A DNA stretch of 64,000 nt from Proteiniborus ethanoligenes (GTDB lineage Bacteria; Bacillota; Clostridia; Tissierellales; Proteiniboraceae), in NCBI RefSeq assembly GCF_900107485.1, contig NZ_FNQE01000005.1:1863-65862 (forward strand), in the 5' to 3' direction. Shown here piece by piece: positions 34,640 through 46,400 of the stretch. Each line of letters begins with the position of its first letter. Position 1 is the stretch's first letter. The position numbers and the translations under genes are program-made. Below the pieces are notes generated by a model. That model was not told the origin of the DNA. It worked only from the letters and a program-made list of their open reading frames with translations, and did not search any database.

Positions 34640-35542
34640 CTACTGTGCTATTTCAAAGGTGTATTTTTTGTCTAGGGATTTTTTATCTATTTCTATGGTT
34701 GCTCTTATTTGTGTGATTACTTGAAGTACTACTCTGTTTGGTTCTGGTGCTTTAATATCTAGGTGAACTCTATATTTACCTTCTGCATATTTTTCTACTC
34801 TTTTTATACCCATATTATAGCCTGATGTAGGAAATTCTTTTGAAATTGTTACTAGTACTTTGTCCCCTTTTTCTTTTGTACTGATGGTATCCTTTTGAGT
34901 TTTTTCCTCTACTATTTTATAGGGTATACTTGTGCTCTCTTCAATTTGCTTTTTAAGTTCTTGTAGCAGTACAATAGTTTCAGATATGCTTATATCTTCT
35001 TCTGGTCTAAAGCTACTATCTCCATAGCCTTTGATTAAACCAATCATATTTGCCTTTAATATGTATCTTTTGTATGTATCATCTAATCCTAGTATGTCCT
35101 TATATGGTGTGTAGTTTGTATCTGTTAACTGTATCTCCTTAGAAAGCTCTAATGTTTTTATCATATACTTGACTGCTTCTTTTCTAGTTAGCTTACCTTC
35201 TAAGCTAGAGTCTCCTTCTAGTATTTTTTTAGTTATAAGATATTTTCCTACTTTTTCTGTATGTGCCTTATCATTTAGTTTTTCTGTACTACTGTCTTTA
35301 TCTGTGCTTATCATGGTATAAAGTGAAAGCATAAAGTTCTTCTTGTCTATTTTAAAATCAGGGTTAAATGATATTGTGCTATCCTTGATTAAGTATTTAA
35401 AGTGAGCTTCTACTATACTTTTATCTATGACCCTCTCTACCCAATGCCCCTTTAAGTCTACTTTAATATCTGCAAAGGCTGTTACTGTACTTAAGAATAA
35501 GGCTATAGATAGTATAATCCATAATGATTTTCTTCTTTTCAT
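34640..35542 (-). CDS. SLH-domain protein with PrcB-like C-terminal domain
   Basis: Secreted protein of 300 residues. A signal peptide (to about residue 24, TAFA) is followed by degenerate SLH domains (about 25-200), the best being ANMIGLIKGYGDSSFRPEED. The last about 90 residues (VLVTISKEFPTSGYNMGIK to TFEIAQ) follow the pattern of the PrcB C-terminal domain, found in a protein that assists a surface protease in Treponema. The S41 protease gene directly downstream makes a protease partner plausible. The PrcB match is by eye, so moderate. Confidence 0.72.
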   Translation of the reverse strand: MKRRKSLWIILSIALFLSTVTAFADIKVDLKGHWVERVIDKSIVEAHFKYLIKDSTISFNPDFKIDKKNFMLSLYTMISTDKDSSTEKLNDKAHTEKVGKYLITKKILEGDSSLEGKLTRKEAVKYMIKTLELSKEIQLTDTNYTPYKDILGLDDTYKRYILKANMIGLIKGYGDSSFRPEEDISISETIVLLQELKKQIEESTSIPYKIVEEKTQKDTISTKEKGDKVLVTISKEFPTSGYNMGIKRVEKYAEGKYRVHLDIKAPEPNRVVLQVITQIRATIEIDKKSLDKKYTFEIAQ

Positions 35543-35698
35543 AATATATACCTCCTTAGTATATATTATATCACTGGATGGATGAAGTAATATTTCATTA
35601 ATATTACAAATTTAATGTGGTTTTTTTGTTTACATTAAATACTTATATGGTAGAATATATTTAAGAAATGGAACGGAAGGATATAGGAGGTGAATAGG

Positions 35699-36157
35699 GT
35701 GAATAATGAGGAAAAAATGTTTGACTTGCTTGAAAAAATTTATATTGAGCTGCAAGGCACTAAAAAGGAATTAAGGGATGAAATTCAAGACGTAAGAAAA
35801 GAGTTAAGAACTGAAATCCAAGAGGTTAGGGCTGAGTTAAAAGCTGAAATCCAAGAGGTTAAAGCTGAGTTAAAGGCTGAAATCCAAGAGGTTAGGGCTG
35901 AGTTAAAGGCTGAAATCCAAGAGGTTAGGGCTGAGTTAAAAGAAGAGATTCAAGGTGTTAGGAAGGAATTAAGAACTGAAATCCAAGAGGTTAAAGAAGA
36001 GCTGAAAGCTGAAATTCAAATGAATAGAAAAAGCATAGAAAAACTACAGTTCGATATGGACCAGCTTAAAATTGATGTTAACAGCCTCACTGCAAAAACT
36101 GCCCTTAATGAAAATAAAATAATTGAGCTTTCTAGAGATTTAAAAAGAGTAAAATAA
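35699..36157 (+). CDS. Small coiled-coil protein with 11-residue repeats, paralogue 4
   Basis: Highly charged coiled-coil protein of 152 residues. It starts at the GTG at 35699, eight bases after AGGAGG; the GTG at 35690 overlaps that site. The family head EEKMFDLLEKIYIEL is followed by about nine hendecad repeats of the type EIQEVRAELKA, each 33 bases long and nearly identical in DNA, then a family-like tail. Hendecads give a slightly right-handed coiled coil. Repeat number is likely to vary between strains. Function unknown. Confidence 0.75.
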   Translation: MNNEEKMFDLLEKIYIELQGTKKELRDEIQDVRKELRTEIQEVRAELKAEIQEVKAELKAEIQEVRAELKAEIQEVRAELKEEIQGVRKELRTEIQEVKEELKAEIQMNRKSIEKLQFDMDQLKIDVNSLTAKTALNENKIIELSRDLKRVK

Positions 36158-36190
36158 AGAGTTTAGGCTTGTCCTAAACTCTTCGTTTTT
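36157..36190 (+). terminator. Terminator after the coiled-coil gene
   Basis: A perfect 11-bp stem AAGAGTTTAGG / CCTAAACTCTT followed by CGTTTTTT. It lies between convergent genes and may also end the SLH operon on the minus strand. Confidence 0.88.
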
Positions 36191-37689
36191 TAATAGTTTA
36201 TTATATTTTCTCTATGATCTATTTTCATGTTTTCTTGAAGATAGGTTATGAATCTGTTAATAAAAGCTGCAGCCTCTGCTTTTGTCATTGGCTCATTTGG
36301 ATGTATGTATCCGTCTGTGCTTCCTTTTGCTATACCGACTTGATCTGCTACATAGATAGCTTTTTTTGCCCAAAGTGGTATTTGATTATCATCTATGAAC
36401 CTTGTCCTAAATGGTGGATTAGGTGCTAGTCTCTCTAGACCTAAGGCTCTGATAACTATGGTTATGGCTTCTGCTCTTGTTAGATTGCCCTCTGGTGCAA
36501 ATTTGTTATCTCCTACTCCACTCATTATCTCCTTTTCTTTTACTGCTTTGATATATTTGTAGTCAGGATATTCTCCTGAAATATCAGCAAAAAGATTAGG
36601 CTTTTCTTCTTGTGTTCTTGATGTTCTTCTGCTTGTCTGCTCCTCTTCTCCTGCTAAATCCATTGCTAAAACTATCCACTTTGCAAAGTCTGTTCTTTTC
36701 ATATTAAGATTTGGTCCAAAATACCTCTGTGTCCCATCTATTACTTGAAGTCCTGCTAATCTTTTAATGTCCCATTCTGCCCAATTGCCTTTTATGTCTT
36801 CAAATTTAGGTATGAAAAGCTTCTGCTGTGTCGGAAGTGTTTCAAAGCGTTCTATTCCACTTCCTATGTTTTTGCGATTGCTTGCCGCCTTGTTTGAGCT
36901 TAGGATAGGTAGCGTATATGAGTATTTCATCACTGTTTCATCCTGCTCTGTTAATGTATATCCTCCGTCAAAGCTTGTTTGATATGGAAGATTATCGAAG
37001 TACTCCATTTTTTTTGTTCTATTGAAGGATACATCTATGTCTACATAGCCATATTGTTTGATCTCTTTGTAGTTTTCGTCTTCTGTTATAAATGTAATAT
37101 CCTTGTGGATTTTTTGAGTTTCTGTGCCTCCCCAATAGTGATCATATCCATAAATATCTCCTGTTATTTCTTCTATTACCTTGCCTTCTGTTTTATTTAT
37201 GGTGTATTCCTTTGAGCCTCCCCAGCCTCCTTGATAATATGTAGCTACTGGCTGATTGTCACCTATGGTTGAGTTGTGGAGCAGGTAGTTTGTTAGGGCA
37301 TAAGTTTTTTTCCCATCTTCATCATTTACAGTTATGGTTTCCTTGAATTTTGTGATGTTATTTACTTCTACTCTTTGTCTATGATAGGTATTGTCATCAA
37401 TTATTCTTTCTAGGTCTATGTTTCTAGTCATTGATATTTTACCGTCTTTACTTGAAAGCTTATAGTTATAGGTAAGCTTTTTTTCTGACTCCTTTATTTC
37501 CACAGTGCCTTGAAGTAGTGTTGGCGTACCTGTTATAAAGAGCATTTCTTTATACTCCTTAGTTTTTTGAGTATTTCTCTCGTTTTTGTGTATGCCTCCT
37601 TCAAAGCCTGCGTTGTTTAGAATTGCATAGTTAGGCATAGCTGTGAATACTAATGCTAGTATGATTACAAGGGATAGGATTTTTTTCAT
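36190..37689 (-). CDS. SLH-domain surface protein, SLH at the C-terminus
   Basis: Secreted protein of 499 residues with a signal peptide (about 1-22). About 270 residues of unrecognised, Tyr/Thr/Lys-rich beta-type sequence follow. Three SLH domains lie at the C-terminus (about 290-345, 358-420 and 425-485; FADISGEYPDYKYIKAVKEK, then GVGDNKFAPEGNLTRAEA). It lies 16 bases after the 912-residue SLH gene and is the last gene of the operon started by the IPT/TIG protein. Confidence 0.87.
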   Translation of the reverse strand: MKKILSLVIILALVFTAMPNYAILNNAGFEGGIHKNERNTQKTKEYKEMLFITGTPTLLQGTVEIKESEKKLTYNYKLSSKDGKISMTRNIDLERIIDDNTYHRQRVEVNNITKFKETITVNDEDGKKTYALTNYLLHNSTIGDNQPVATYYQGGWGGSKEYTINKTEGKVIEEITGDIYGYDHYWGGTETQKIHKDITFITEDENYKEIKQYGYVDIDVSFNRTKKMEYFDNLPYQTSFDGGYTLTEQDETVMKYSYTLPILSSNKAASNRKNIGSGIERFETLPTQQKLFIPKFEDIKGNWAEWDIKRLAGLQVIDGTQRYFGPNLNMKRTDFAKWIVLAMDLAGEEEQTSRRTSRTQEEKPNLFADISGEYPDYKYIKAVKEKEIMSGVGDNKFAPEGNLTRAEAITIVIRALGLERLAPNPPFRTRFIDDNQIPLWAKKAIYVADQVGIAKGSTDGYIHPNEPMTKAEAAAFINRFITYLQENMKIDHRENIINY

Positions 37690-37705
37690 TTTCAGCCTCC
37701 TTTTG

Positions 37706-40444
37706 TTATCTACATATGACTATATACCCAAAGTCGTTTCTTCTTATAATATATAGACTGTCACTGGTTCGGATATCATTAAGTGTGGCAGGTCTTCCAT
37801 TTTTAATGAATATTGCTTCGCTTACATCTAGGTTTATCTCTGCCCTATTTATGTTCCAGCTTTCTCTAAAATCATTCCAATCTCTTATGTCTTTTAGAGT
37901 GATGATTTCATCCATTCTATCTATATCTTTTATATTTGCTCCAGATATAACTTGCCCTTCTTTGTCTCTGTCTATAATATCTATGGCTAGTACCATATCT
38001 CCATAGGCTACTGCATATGCATATTCTCTTATATAGTTTTCCTCATCCCATCTGTATCTGTCCTTGAGGAATCTACTGTTTGTAAATGCTTCTACTGTTA
38101 CTTCTAATACTTCATCGTCTCTTGTATCTATGATTTTAGTATCCTCGCTTATGTTAAAGGTTTTACGTCTTGTGGTGTATTTCTCTGTGCCTTCTATAAT
38201 ATCTATGCCATAAAGCTCTAGACCGTATTGCATGATATCATCTATTCTACCTCTATATACTACTAAGCCAGTATCTACTGATATGCCTTCTATGGAAATA
38301 AGTGAAGCTGTGTGTGTTCCTGTGCCATGTGATATGACAAATACATTGTCATCTGTCTTTAGGTTATATGGGTGTATAAGTCTACCATCTTTTATTATTA
38401 TAGTACTTTCATCAAAGTACATTTCGTTATAATCTACTTTAAGCTTACCTTCTCCAAAGGCTATTTCTTGTATAGAGTTGTAGTATTTGTTTTCGTAGCC
38501 TGTTTTAAATACTACCTTCATAGCTTCTTCTTTTCCAAAATTGTCATTTGTGGCTATATATGCCTCTCTGCCTAAGTAGCTCTTTAAAAGCTCCTTTGAT
38601 ATATTTCTACCATTTATATATATGCTTGAGTCACTGCTTAGTGGGAGTTTTGTATCCTGCGAACTGTTTTTCCACTGAGTATTGTCATAGTATGAGAGCT
38701 TTTCTAGGATTATTTCGTTTCTAGTAGGGTTATAGCCTACTATCTGTGCCTTATAGAGATTGGCTAATTGCCTATCTGGATATGCTATATATGCCTTTAT
38801 AGGCATACTCCCATTATACTCATCAAATTCTAGTCTAATAAGGTCTCCTTCTCTTATGCTGTTTATCCCTACATTTGAATTGTTTTTAATTACTGGAGTA
38901 AAAGAATCTATTACATATTCTCCCTGCTTATTATCCTCCAGAAGAGTGATCTTGCCATTTTGTCTATCTATATATAGGACCTTTCCTATGACTATTCTTT
39001 CTCCTGGATGGATGTAGCCTTCTTCCCCAGTATCTATATAACCATCTATATAGACTACATTTCCATTGGCTATTTTTAAGGTTAGCTCCTGACCATATAA
39101 AAGGTCTTCAAGCTTTGCATATAATCCGTTTACCGTAACATTTGCTCCACTGGCAATTTTGAAGCTATGGCTTCTATCATAATAATCCTTTATGGTTATA
39201 GTGTCCTTGCTATGATTTATGTCCTGTAAGTAGCCTTCCACTTCAATGCTGGTATTGGAAAGGGTTTCTACAAGCACTACCTCTCCTTGTGGGTTAATGT
39301 AGTATCTTATATAGTCCTTTTCGGATATTGCTGATGGAAAGCCTAGCTTTCTATCCTTATATGCTATAAATCCCCTTGAGTTTTCTTCTTTGTTGGACTC
39401 TTGAGCTATCAATGCGGAAAATGTACCATCATCATTTTTTACTAAAAATACTGTTCTAAGGTTTGTAGCTCCGTCCATGGACTGGGTGGATTTATCTATC
39501 CTGTCTACTATTCCTGTTTTTATGTTGTAGCCCTGTCTTTCAAGGCCTCCTATGTGTAGATTGTCTATTATTGTAGTCATTTGAGCCCTTGTTAATGAAT
39601 CCTTTGGTAAAAATCTTCCTTGGTCAGTTCCCTTCATAAGGCCTTTTTGAAGTATCCCTTCTATCAATGGAAGATTTTCAGTTTTTATGTCGTTCCAATC
39701 CTTTAGATTATATATCATCTGTTGTGCTGTCCCTGTTATAGGTACTAGTCCTTCTGCCCTTGCTACCCATACTGCTACCTGCTCTCTTGAAACAGGCTTT
39801 TTCCATGTATATGATTTTTCTAGCTTAGTTCTTAGTTGATTTCTTATGTTGTTTATCTGTGCCGCTGTATAGCTTTCATTATCCTCATAGGCTGACATTC
39901 TATTGCTTAGATTATCTTCTAGAGTAGTTCTTTCTCTTTCTGTTAATGTCTCTATTACTCTTTTTTCATCTGGAGTTATTATTCCTAGATTGGATGCTAG
40001 TCTGATATATCCGTCTCCCCAATAATCTCCTGTCTGGAGTATCTTAGCTCCACCTGTATCTCTATTATCTATCATAGACTGGCCTAGTAGCTGTGCATCC
40101 GATTCCATTCCCATGAGGCGTATAATAATGGCTATTGCTTCTTCTCTTGATATGGTGCCATTAGGATTAAATCTCTTTTCACCCAAGCCTCTTGTAATAG
40201 ATAAGGCACTGGCTCTATTTATAGAGTCCTCTCCCCAATGGTTTTTTGTGTCTGTAAAGCTAATATTATCATAAAGTGCTTTATAGCTTTGTATGCCTTG
40301 AAGCTGAGGAATATCCTCGTAGCTTTGTCCTAGGGCTGTATTCCCAAATACAATAGTAAATACTATCGCGAATATTAAAGCTAGGGGACAGGCTTTTAAA
40401 GCCAATGTCCCCTTTATGTTTTTCTTGAAAGGATATTTTTTCAT
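37706..40444 (-). CDS. Large SLH-domain surface protein, SLH at the N-terminus
   Basis: Secreted protein of 912 residues. A signal peptide (about 1-40) is followed by SLH domains near residues 48-100 (GLGEKRFNPNGTISREEA), about 130-170 (degenerate) and about 248-300 (GTDQGRFLPKDSLTRAQM), with a helical insert between. The remaining 600 residues are beta-rich with weak repeats (V-x-G-x-V...I-x-V-x-D) similar in style to the 528- and 631-residue SLH proteins. It starts 10 bases after the IPT/TIG gene stop. Confidence 0.86.
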   Translation of the reverse strand: MKKYPFKKNIKGTLALKACPLALIFAIVFTIVFGNTALGQSYEDIPQLQGIQSYKALYDNISFTDTKNHWGEDSINRASALSITRGLGEKRFNPNGTISREEAIAIIIRLMGMESDAQLLGQSMIDNRDTGGAKILQTGDYWGDGYIRLASNLGIITPDEKRVIETLTERERTTLEDNLSNRMSAYEDNESYTAAQINNIRNQLRTKLEKSYTWKKPVSREQVAVWVARAEGLVPITGTAQQMIYNLKDWNDIKTENLPLIEGILQKGLMKGTDQGRFLPKDSLTRAQMTTIIDNLHIGGLERQGYNIKTGIVDRIDKSTQSMDGATNLRTVFLVKNDDGTFSALIAQESNKEENSRGFIAYKDRKLGFPSAISEKDYIRYYINPQGEVVLVETLSNTSIEVEGYLQDINHSKDTITIKDYYDRSHSFKIASGANVTVNGLYAKLEDLLYGQELTLKIANGNVVYIDGYIDTGEEGYIHPGERIVIGKVLYIDRQNGKITLLEDNKQGEYVIDSFTPVIKNNSNVGINSIREGDLIRLEFDEYNGSMPIKAYIAYPDRQLANLYKAQIVGYNPTRNEIILEKLSYYDNTQWKNSSQDTKLPLSSDSSIYINGRNISKELLKSYLGREAYIATNDNFGKEEAMKVVFKTGYENKYYNSIQEIAFGEGKLKVDYNEMYFDESTIIIKDGRLIHPYNLKTDDNVFVISHGTGTHTASLISIEGISVDTGLVVYRGRIDDIMQYGLELYGIDIIEGTEKYTTRRKTFNISEDTKIIDTRDDEVLEVTVEAFTNSRFLKDRYRWDEENYIREYAYAVAYGDMVLAIDIIDRDKEGQVISGANIKDIDRMDEIITLKDIRDWNDFRESWNINRAEINLDVSEAIFIKNGRPATLNDIRTSDSLYIIRRNDFGYIVICR

Positions 40445-40454
40445 CTTCCCACCT

Positions 40455-43400
40455 CTATTCCTTGTATATTACTATGAACTTCCCATTTTCCTCAATAGAG
40501 GCTGCTATATTGTATATAGAATATAGTTTGTTATAATCATAGGCTTCTGTTATGCTAGTTGATGCTTTTTCAAGCTTATTATCCCTTGAGTTATACCTTC
40601 CTAGGTAAAGATTGTCCTTTTTCATACTTGCCTTTTCTAATGTTAAGCTTAAGCTTATGCCACCTGTTATCTTGATAGCATTTGTTTCTCTTTGTTTTTG
40701 CAATGCTATGTCTACTTCATAGGCATCCGATTTAGCTTTTTCTTTTCTAGTTAAGCCCTTTGTCAGCCTTGCTTTTTCTGTGCTATCTAGCTTTGATACT
40801 GTTATTATTACGTTTGCATCTTTTTCATTCCTTGCTGCAGTGTAGTAGGTGCTATACATTAGATTGTACATTGGTATATATAGTGAAATATCATTTGTAT
40901 TTATATAGGCTCCTCCACTACTATAGCTAATTGCTGACAATGGTACTACTACCTTTATTTTATCGTATTTGCTGTATTTATTGTCTGTAAGATCTACTGT
41001 ATATTGTCTGCTACTGTATTGGCTAGGCAGGTCTACTGTAATCAACCCGTTTGAATAGTTTACAACTGTTTCTGTAGTTTCTTTTTGGTCATATTTATCA
41101 CTACCATCATCGTTTCTAGTCTTTAGGGTAGTAGTCGAAGCATAGTCATAATCTATTGACTCTCCATATTTATTTATAGCCCATAGCCTAAAGTAGTATC
41201 TAGTATCTGGCTTTAGGTCTTTTATGATGTATTCTAGTTCTGTAGTCTCTCCTATAAACTCATATTCTCCTCCAGATCTTGTGGAGCCAAATATCTTGAA
41301 TCTATCTGCGCCAGGTGTTTGGTTCCATCTTAGAGTAATTGACCTTTCGTGGCCAGGATAGGCTACAAAGCCTGTAGGACCTTCTGGTAATGGTAGTATA
41401 TATGTAATTCCATTTTCCAGCGTGTATTTTCCTCCGTCTGTATTTTCTATCCTTACATCCTTTGGTCCTAGCTCACCTGGCGGTGTGATGATTTCTAATG
41501 TCTGCTCATTTATTAGCTCTACTCCCGTAGCTGGAGTGTCTCCTATATATACCTTTACTCCTGGTAAAAAGTTATTTCCTCTTATGGTTACCTTTTGCCC
41601 TCCTGTGTTATGAACTTGATTTGGTGTCACGCTAGTAATAGTAGGTACTGAGTAATAGGTAAATCCATTAACTAATATAACCTCTCCTAATGCTCCTTCG
41701 TTTCTTATAAATACATCTACTGGGCCTAATATATCACTAGGTGGTGTAATGATTACTAGCTCTTTATAGGATGATTCTTTTATTACTACTGTGGCTTCTC
41801 TAGCTCCTATACGAACTGTAATATTCTCTATTCTAAAATCATTACCTAATATCCTTATTTCTTCTCCACCTGCTGCACTTCCTCTGTTCGGTATAACACT
41901 TTCTATAGTAGGACTACTTTCCTTTGCCCTATATATATAGTACGCTGGTACCTTTGCTTCTCCAATCTTTGATAGTGCAGAGTCAGCACTTTCTCCGTCT
42001 TCGTTGATGACTATTATCCTTAAAGGCTTGTTTATATCTATCTCTCTGCCTTTTGGTGCACGGACTATAAGCTTAGTCTCTTCATTGTTCTTTGAGATTA
42101 TCTCTGCTTCTTGGCTCCCTATCATAACCCTAACACCTTTTCTAAAGTCCTTACCTTCTATAGTAAAGGTAATACCTCCATCTATGGTGGATTCTATTGC
42201 ATAATAGTCTACTTCATTTGAGCCATCTGCTTTAAACACTTCTCTTTTAGGATCTATGTTTGTAATCTCTGGCTTAGAGTCAGGATGCTTTATGATTATG
42301 CTGCCCTTTGCTGTTCCACCATCCCTATTGACTATCCTTACGCTTTGTGTACCTATGTTATCCATAGCAGGTGTAGTCATTACCAAAGTATTTGAATCTA
42401 CATATTTAACTGCTGGTGCTAATCTTCTAGTGACTATTAGTGTGTTGTCCTTTAAGGCTATTTTTACACCCTCTGTACCCTTAGTTCCATCTCCTGTTTG
42501 TAATATTATGATTCTAGATTGTCTTGGCTTTAGCTTAAATGTTTTTTCAGCTTCGTTTTTATATTTTACTGTTACTAGATTTGGATTTGATGCATCTCTA
42601 TTGTCATAGGTTACTCTTAAATCTCCTATAATAACTTCTCCATGTCCTCCTGTAATTCTAGAACTAGCTTCTTCGTTTCCTAGGATAACCTCTACGTCTA
42701 TATCTACTCCATAAATAGGAGTTGTAATATCTCCTGGGTCTAATGGTGTCTCTCCTGTTTGGTCTCCTACTCCTTTGCCTTCTATAAATCCAGCTCCAAC
42801 AATGGTTACTTCTGTACCGCCAAATTTAGTTACAGTATCTGGTGTAATACTTGTTATGGTTGGCTTAGACATTCTGTAGGTAAATCCATTTTTGAGAACT
42901 ACTGTACCAGCGTCTGGGTTAGTAACTGTAACATCTACTGCCCCTTCCTTTTCTCCAGGTGGTGTCTTTACTATAAGAGTTCCATAGCTTGAATACTGAA
43001 CATCTACTGCCTCTTCCCATCCAAAATATACCTTTGGAAGGGCTTCTCCTGGGTCTGGCTTGCCATTTTCATTTACGTCATCAAATCTAAAATCATCTCC
43101 ACTTATAACTACAGTTTGGTAGCCTGCTGTGGAGCCTTCTTTTGGATCTAACCCTGATATTTTAGGGAAGCTGCCTGGTACTCTAAAGGTAAATCCATCT
43201 TGTATCGTAGCAGAGCCTCCATCGCTATTGATTACTGTCACTGGTACCTTTACTCTGTCTGTTATTTTCTCATCTACAGTGTAGCTTGGTGTAGTGACTA
43301 GAAGCTTATATTTTTGTCCTTCCTCTTCTAGCACCCTTTCAACTATACCTTTTTTCTCTCCAAAATAAACTTCTATATTATTTTCTCTAAAATCCTCTCC

Positions 43401-46400
43401 TATGATGACTACCTTTGTACCTCCGTCTCTAGTTCCTTCATTTGGGATTATGGAATCTATTTTAGGCTCACTAATAGGACTTAGATATGTAAATCCGTTT
43501 TTTACTGTAACTCTTGTAGTATCTGGGTTAATTATGGTTACATCCTTTAAGCCTAAGGGTAAATTCTCTGGTAATGTTAGTATTATTGTATTCTTGTCTG
43601 CTACATAAACCCTTGAGGTTACTGTACTACCATCCTTAAGCTCTTTTGAGGTAGTAATTAAATTAAGCTCATGCTCATTAAATAATACTCTTGTCCCCAT
43701 TCTTTCGTATCTATCTGTAGCACTAAGATTTGGCAATACAAAGTCGTCTCCTTTTATGATGACCTGTGTATATGCTCCTCCGTGCTTAGGTGCTATGGTG
43801 GTTATCTTAGGATTAGTAGATACTCTGGTGTAGGTATAAGTGCTTTCACCTGTTCCTCCATCTCTATTGTTAAGGACCTGGAGGATTTTTTCTCCTTCTG
43901 TGCCCTTTGGAGTTGTAATGATAATATGGACAACATCTCCACCTGAGGCTGCTCTCTCTACTTTATCTATCTTTGCTATTTCGCCACCTATGGTAACTGT
44001 AAGGAGTATTTCTCTTATATCATAGTCAAGGTTTTTACCTGTGATGACTACCTTTTGTCCTCCATCTACACTTCCTTTGTCTGGAGATACAGATATTATC
44101 TCTGGCTGTTTTTTAGGTTCCATGTATTCAAAGGCATCTGTTGCTCTAGCTACTCCGCCATCAGGATTTATGATGATTATATCTCTGTATCCTTTTTCAC
44201 TAGGCTCTACTGATGGAAGCCTTACTGAAATTTTTGTACCTACTCTATCTTTTACTCCGTCTAAGGTGATTAGCTTTCCGCTTTTTTCTGCCGTGACCTC
44301 AAGAGTTTTTGCCTTATATTTTTCGTATGAGCCTAGATCTGCTAATAATTCTTGAGTAAGAACTGATCTAGGTACTGCATATATTGTAGGGTAAATGACT
44401 TGAGTCTGTCCGCTGATGTCCTCTTTATTATCTACTAAAAACATGTCTCCATTTATCATAGCTACTGGATGATGAGGATTTTTCCCCGCCGTATTTGTTG
44501 AACCAAATTCTGGTGTTATCTCTTTTATTACTGGAGTACTCATATAGTCAAACTGTCTGACTCTTGTTTCATCCTCATTATGTCCACCTTCAGCTAAATA
44601 TTCGTTTAAGGTTTTAGTTCTACCCTTGTCTCCATTTTGAACAAGTACTGTAGTGGCTCCTAGCTCCTTAATATCTGGTGCTACTACTTCTATTCTATAT
44701 GCCATCTTTCCCTTGACCTGATAATCAAGTGTGCTTACAGATATAACCTGTCCTTGATTTCTGGCTACTAAATACTCATTTAATGGCTTGTTTGTTTCTT
44801 TGAAAAAGTATACCTTGGCGTCTGGTCTAAAATCCAGACCATAAATATAAACTGTGCTTCCTGCTGGTCCCTTTGCCATAGGAGTTTTATCGTCTATGAG
44901 TGGTATACCTTCGAATTTTTCATTGTGTACTACTTCTAGCTCTGGTGCACTTGGTACTGGCTTGTAGATGTATTTTCTAGATGATATGGCTTTTTCTGTA
45001 AATCCATCTACTATTTTGCCCTCGTACTCATCACCAGATTTAATGCCTTTATATTTTGTAATTATCTCAATAACTACGTCTACTGGTGTGTTTGTTCTTG
45101 GATCTAGTGCAATTTGCGGTGTTAATACTATCATACCCTGCTGGCCTGTATCTGGGTTTATATTTGTGGCTACAAAACTACCATCATCTACTTTTATGGG
45201 TAATATCTCTGCTTTTTCTCCTCCAAAGTAAACTCTTATTTCACGGATTCTTTCTACATCTGTTGTATTGTTTGTACCTGGAACTATAAAGCTTTTTACA
45301 GTATCTTTTTTAAGTTGTAAAACTCTGTTTTTTTCAATCTCTCCATTTTTTCTTGGTTCATCTAATATAGTAAAACTATCTTCTTCTGATACTGTTTTGC
45401 CTGTATTGTCTTTTATAGTCCTTTGAAAATTAAGCCCTGTAAGTGTTACTCTTTCCCCTCCTGATTCAAAGCCTTCTGTCGGATTTAAATCTATGAGCAC
45501 CAAGGAGTTTTCTACTTCTGTGTATCTAAATAGACCTTGAAACTGCCTCATGCCATTATCTATAGGGTTCTCTACGGTTACTGTAACTGGCCCTATTGTA
45601 TTAGATGATGGTGTTATTGCCTTGAGAACTGTAGTATTCCCTACTGACATTTCCGTATCTAGCTCCACTCCTGTTGCATATCTATCCCCAAATTTAATTT
45701 TCATACCTGGGTTAAGACCTGTACCTATTAATCTTACCTCTGTACCTCCATTTTTAGGTCCTGCATTTGGTGATACTGCTTTTACTTCAAAGTAGCCTGG
45801 TGTCGGCAATACTTGAAGTCTATCTATAAATGTAACTGCTGTATGGTTTAAGGAGTTTGAAGTATCTACTACCTTTATTTTTTGATAGCCTGATGTAGTT
45901 ACCTGTGGTACTTCTATATCTATTTGCCCCTCGCTTGGAGTAGTGCCAGTAAATATACTAGCTTCATTTTCGCCACTAGGATTGACTATATAGACCTTTA
46001 GGTTATTAAGCGATGTATTTGTATCCCATTCAGGAAATTTAGTTCCTTGTATGCCTAGCTTATCTCCTATGTTTACCCTTAAGGTTGAGAGCTGAGTTAT
46101 GTCGTGCTTTGCAAGATTTATATTTGGTTTTGGATCTGCTGGATTTTTAGGATATCTTGCTTCTCCACCATATTTGTTCCGTATAGTTATTTCATATTCC
46201 TTGTTGAACTCAAAATTTTCTGGAAGCTTTACTTTTATATATCCAGGTCTTTGTTCTACTACTGTTCCTTGTGTTGTGTATTCTCCCTGTAGGTCTACTC
46301 CACTTTCTATTTCGTTTGCTCCTGAAAGATTTATGTTATTGCCAAATATTTCGAGAAAGGTTGCCTTTGTGCCTGTTGTTCCATCAGGATTTTGGATAAT

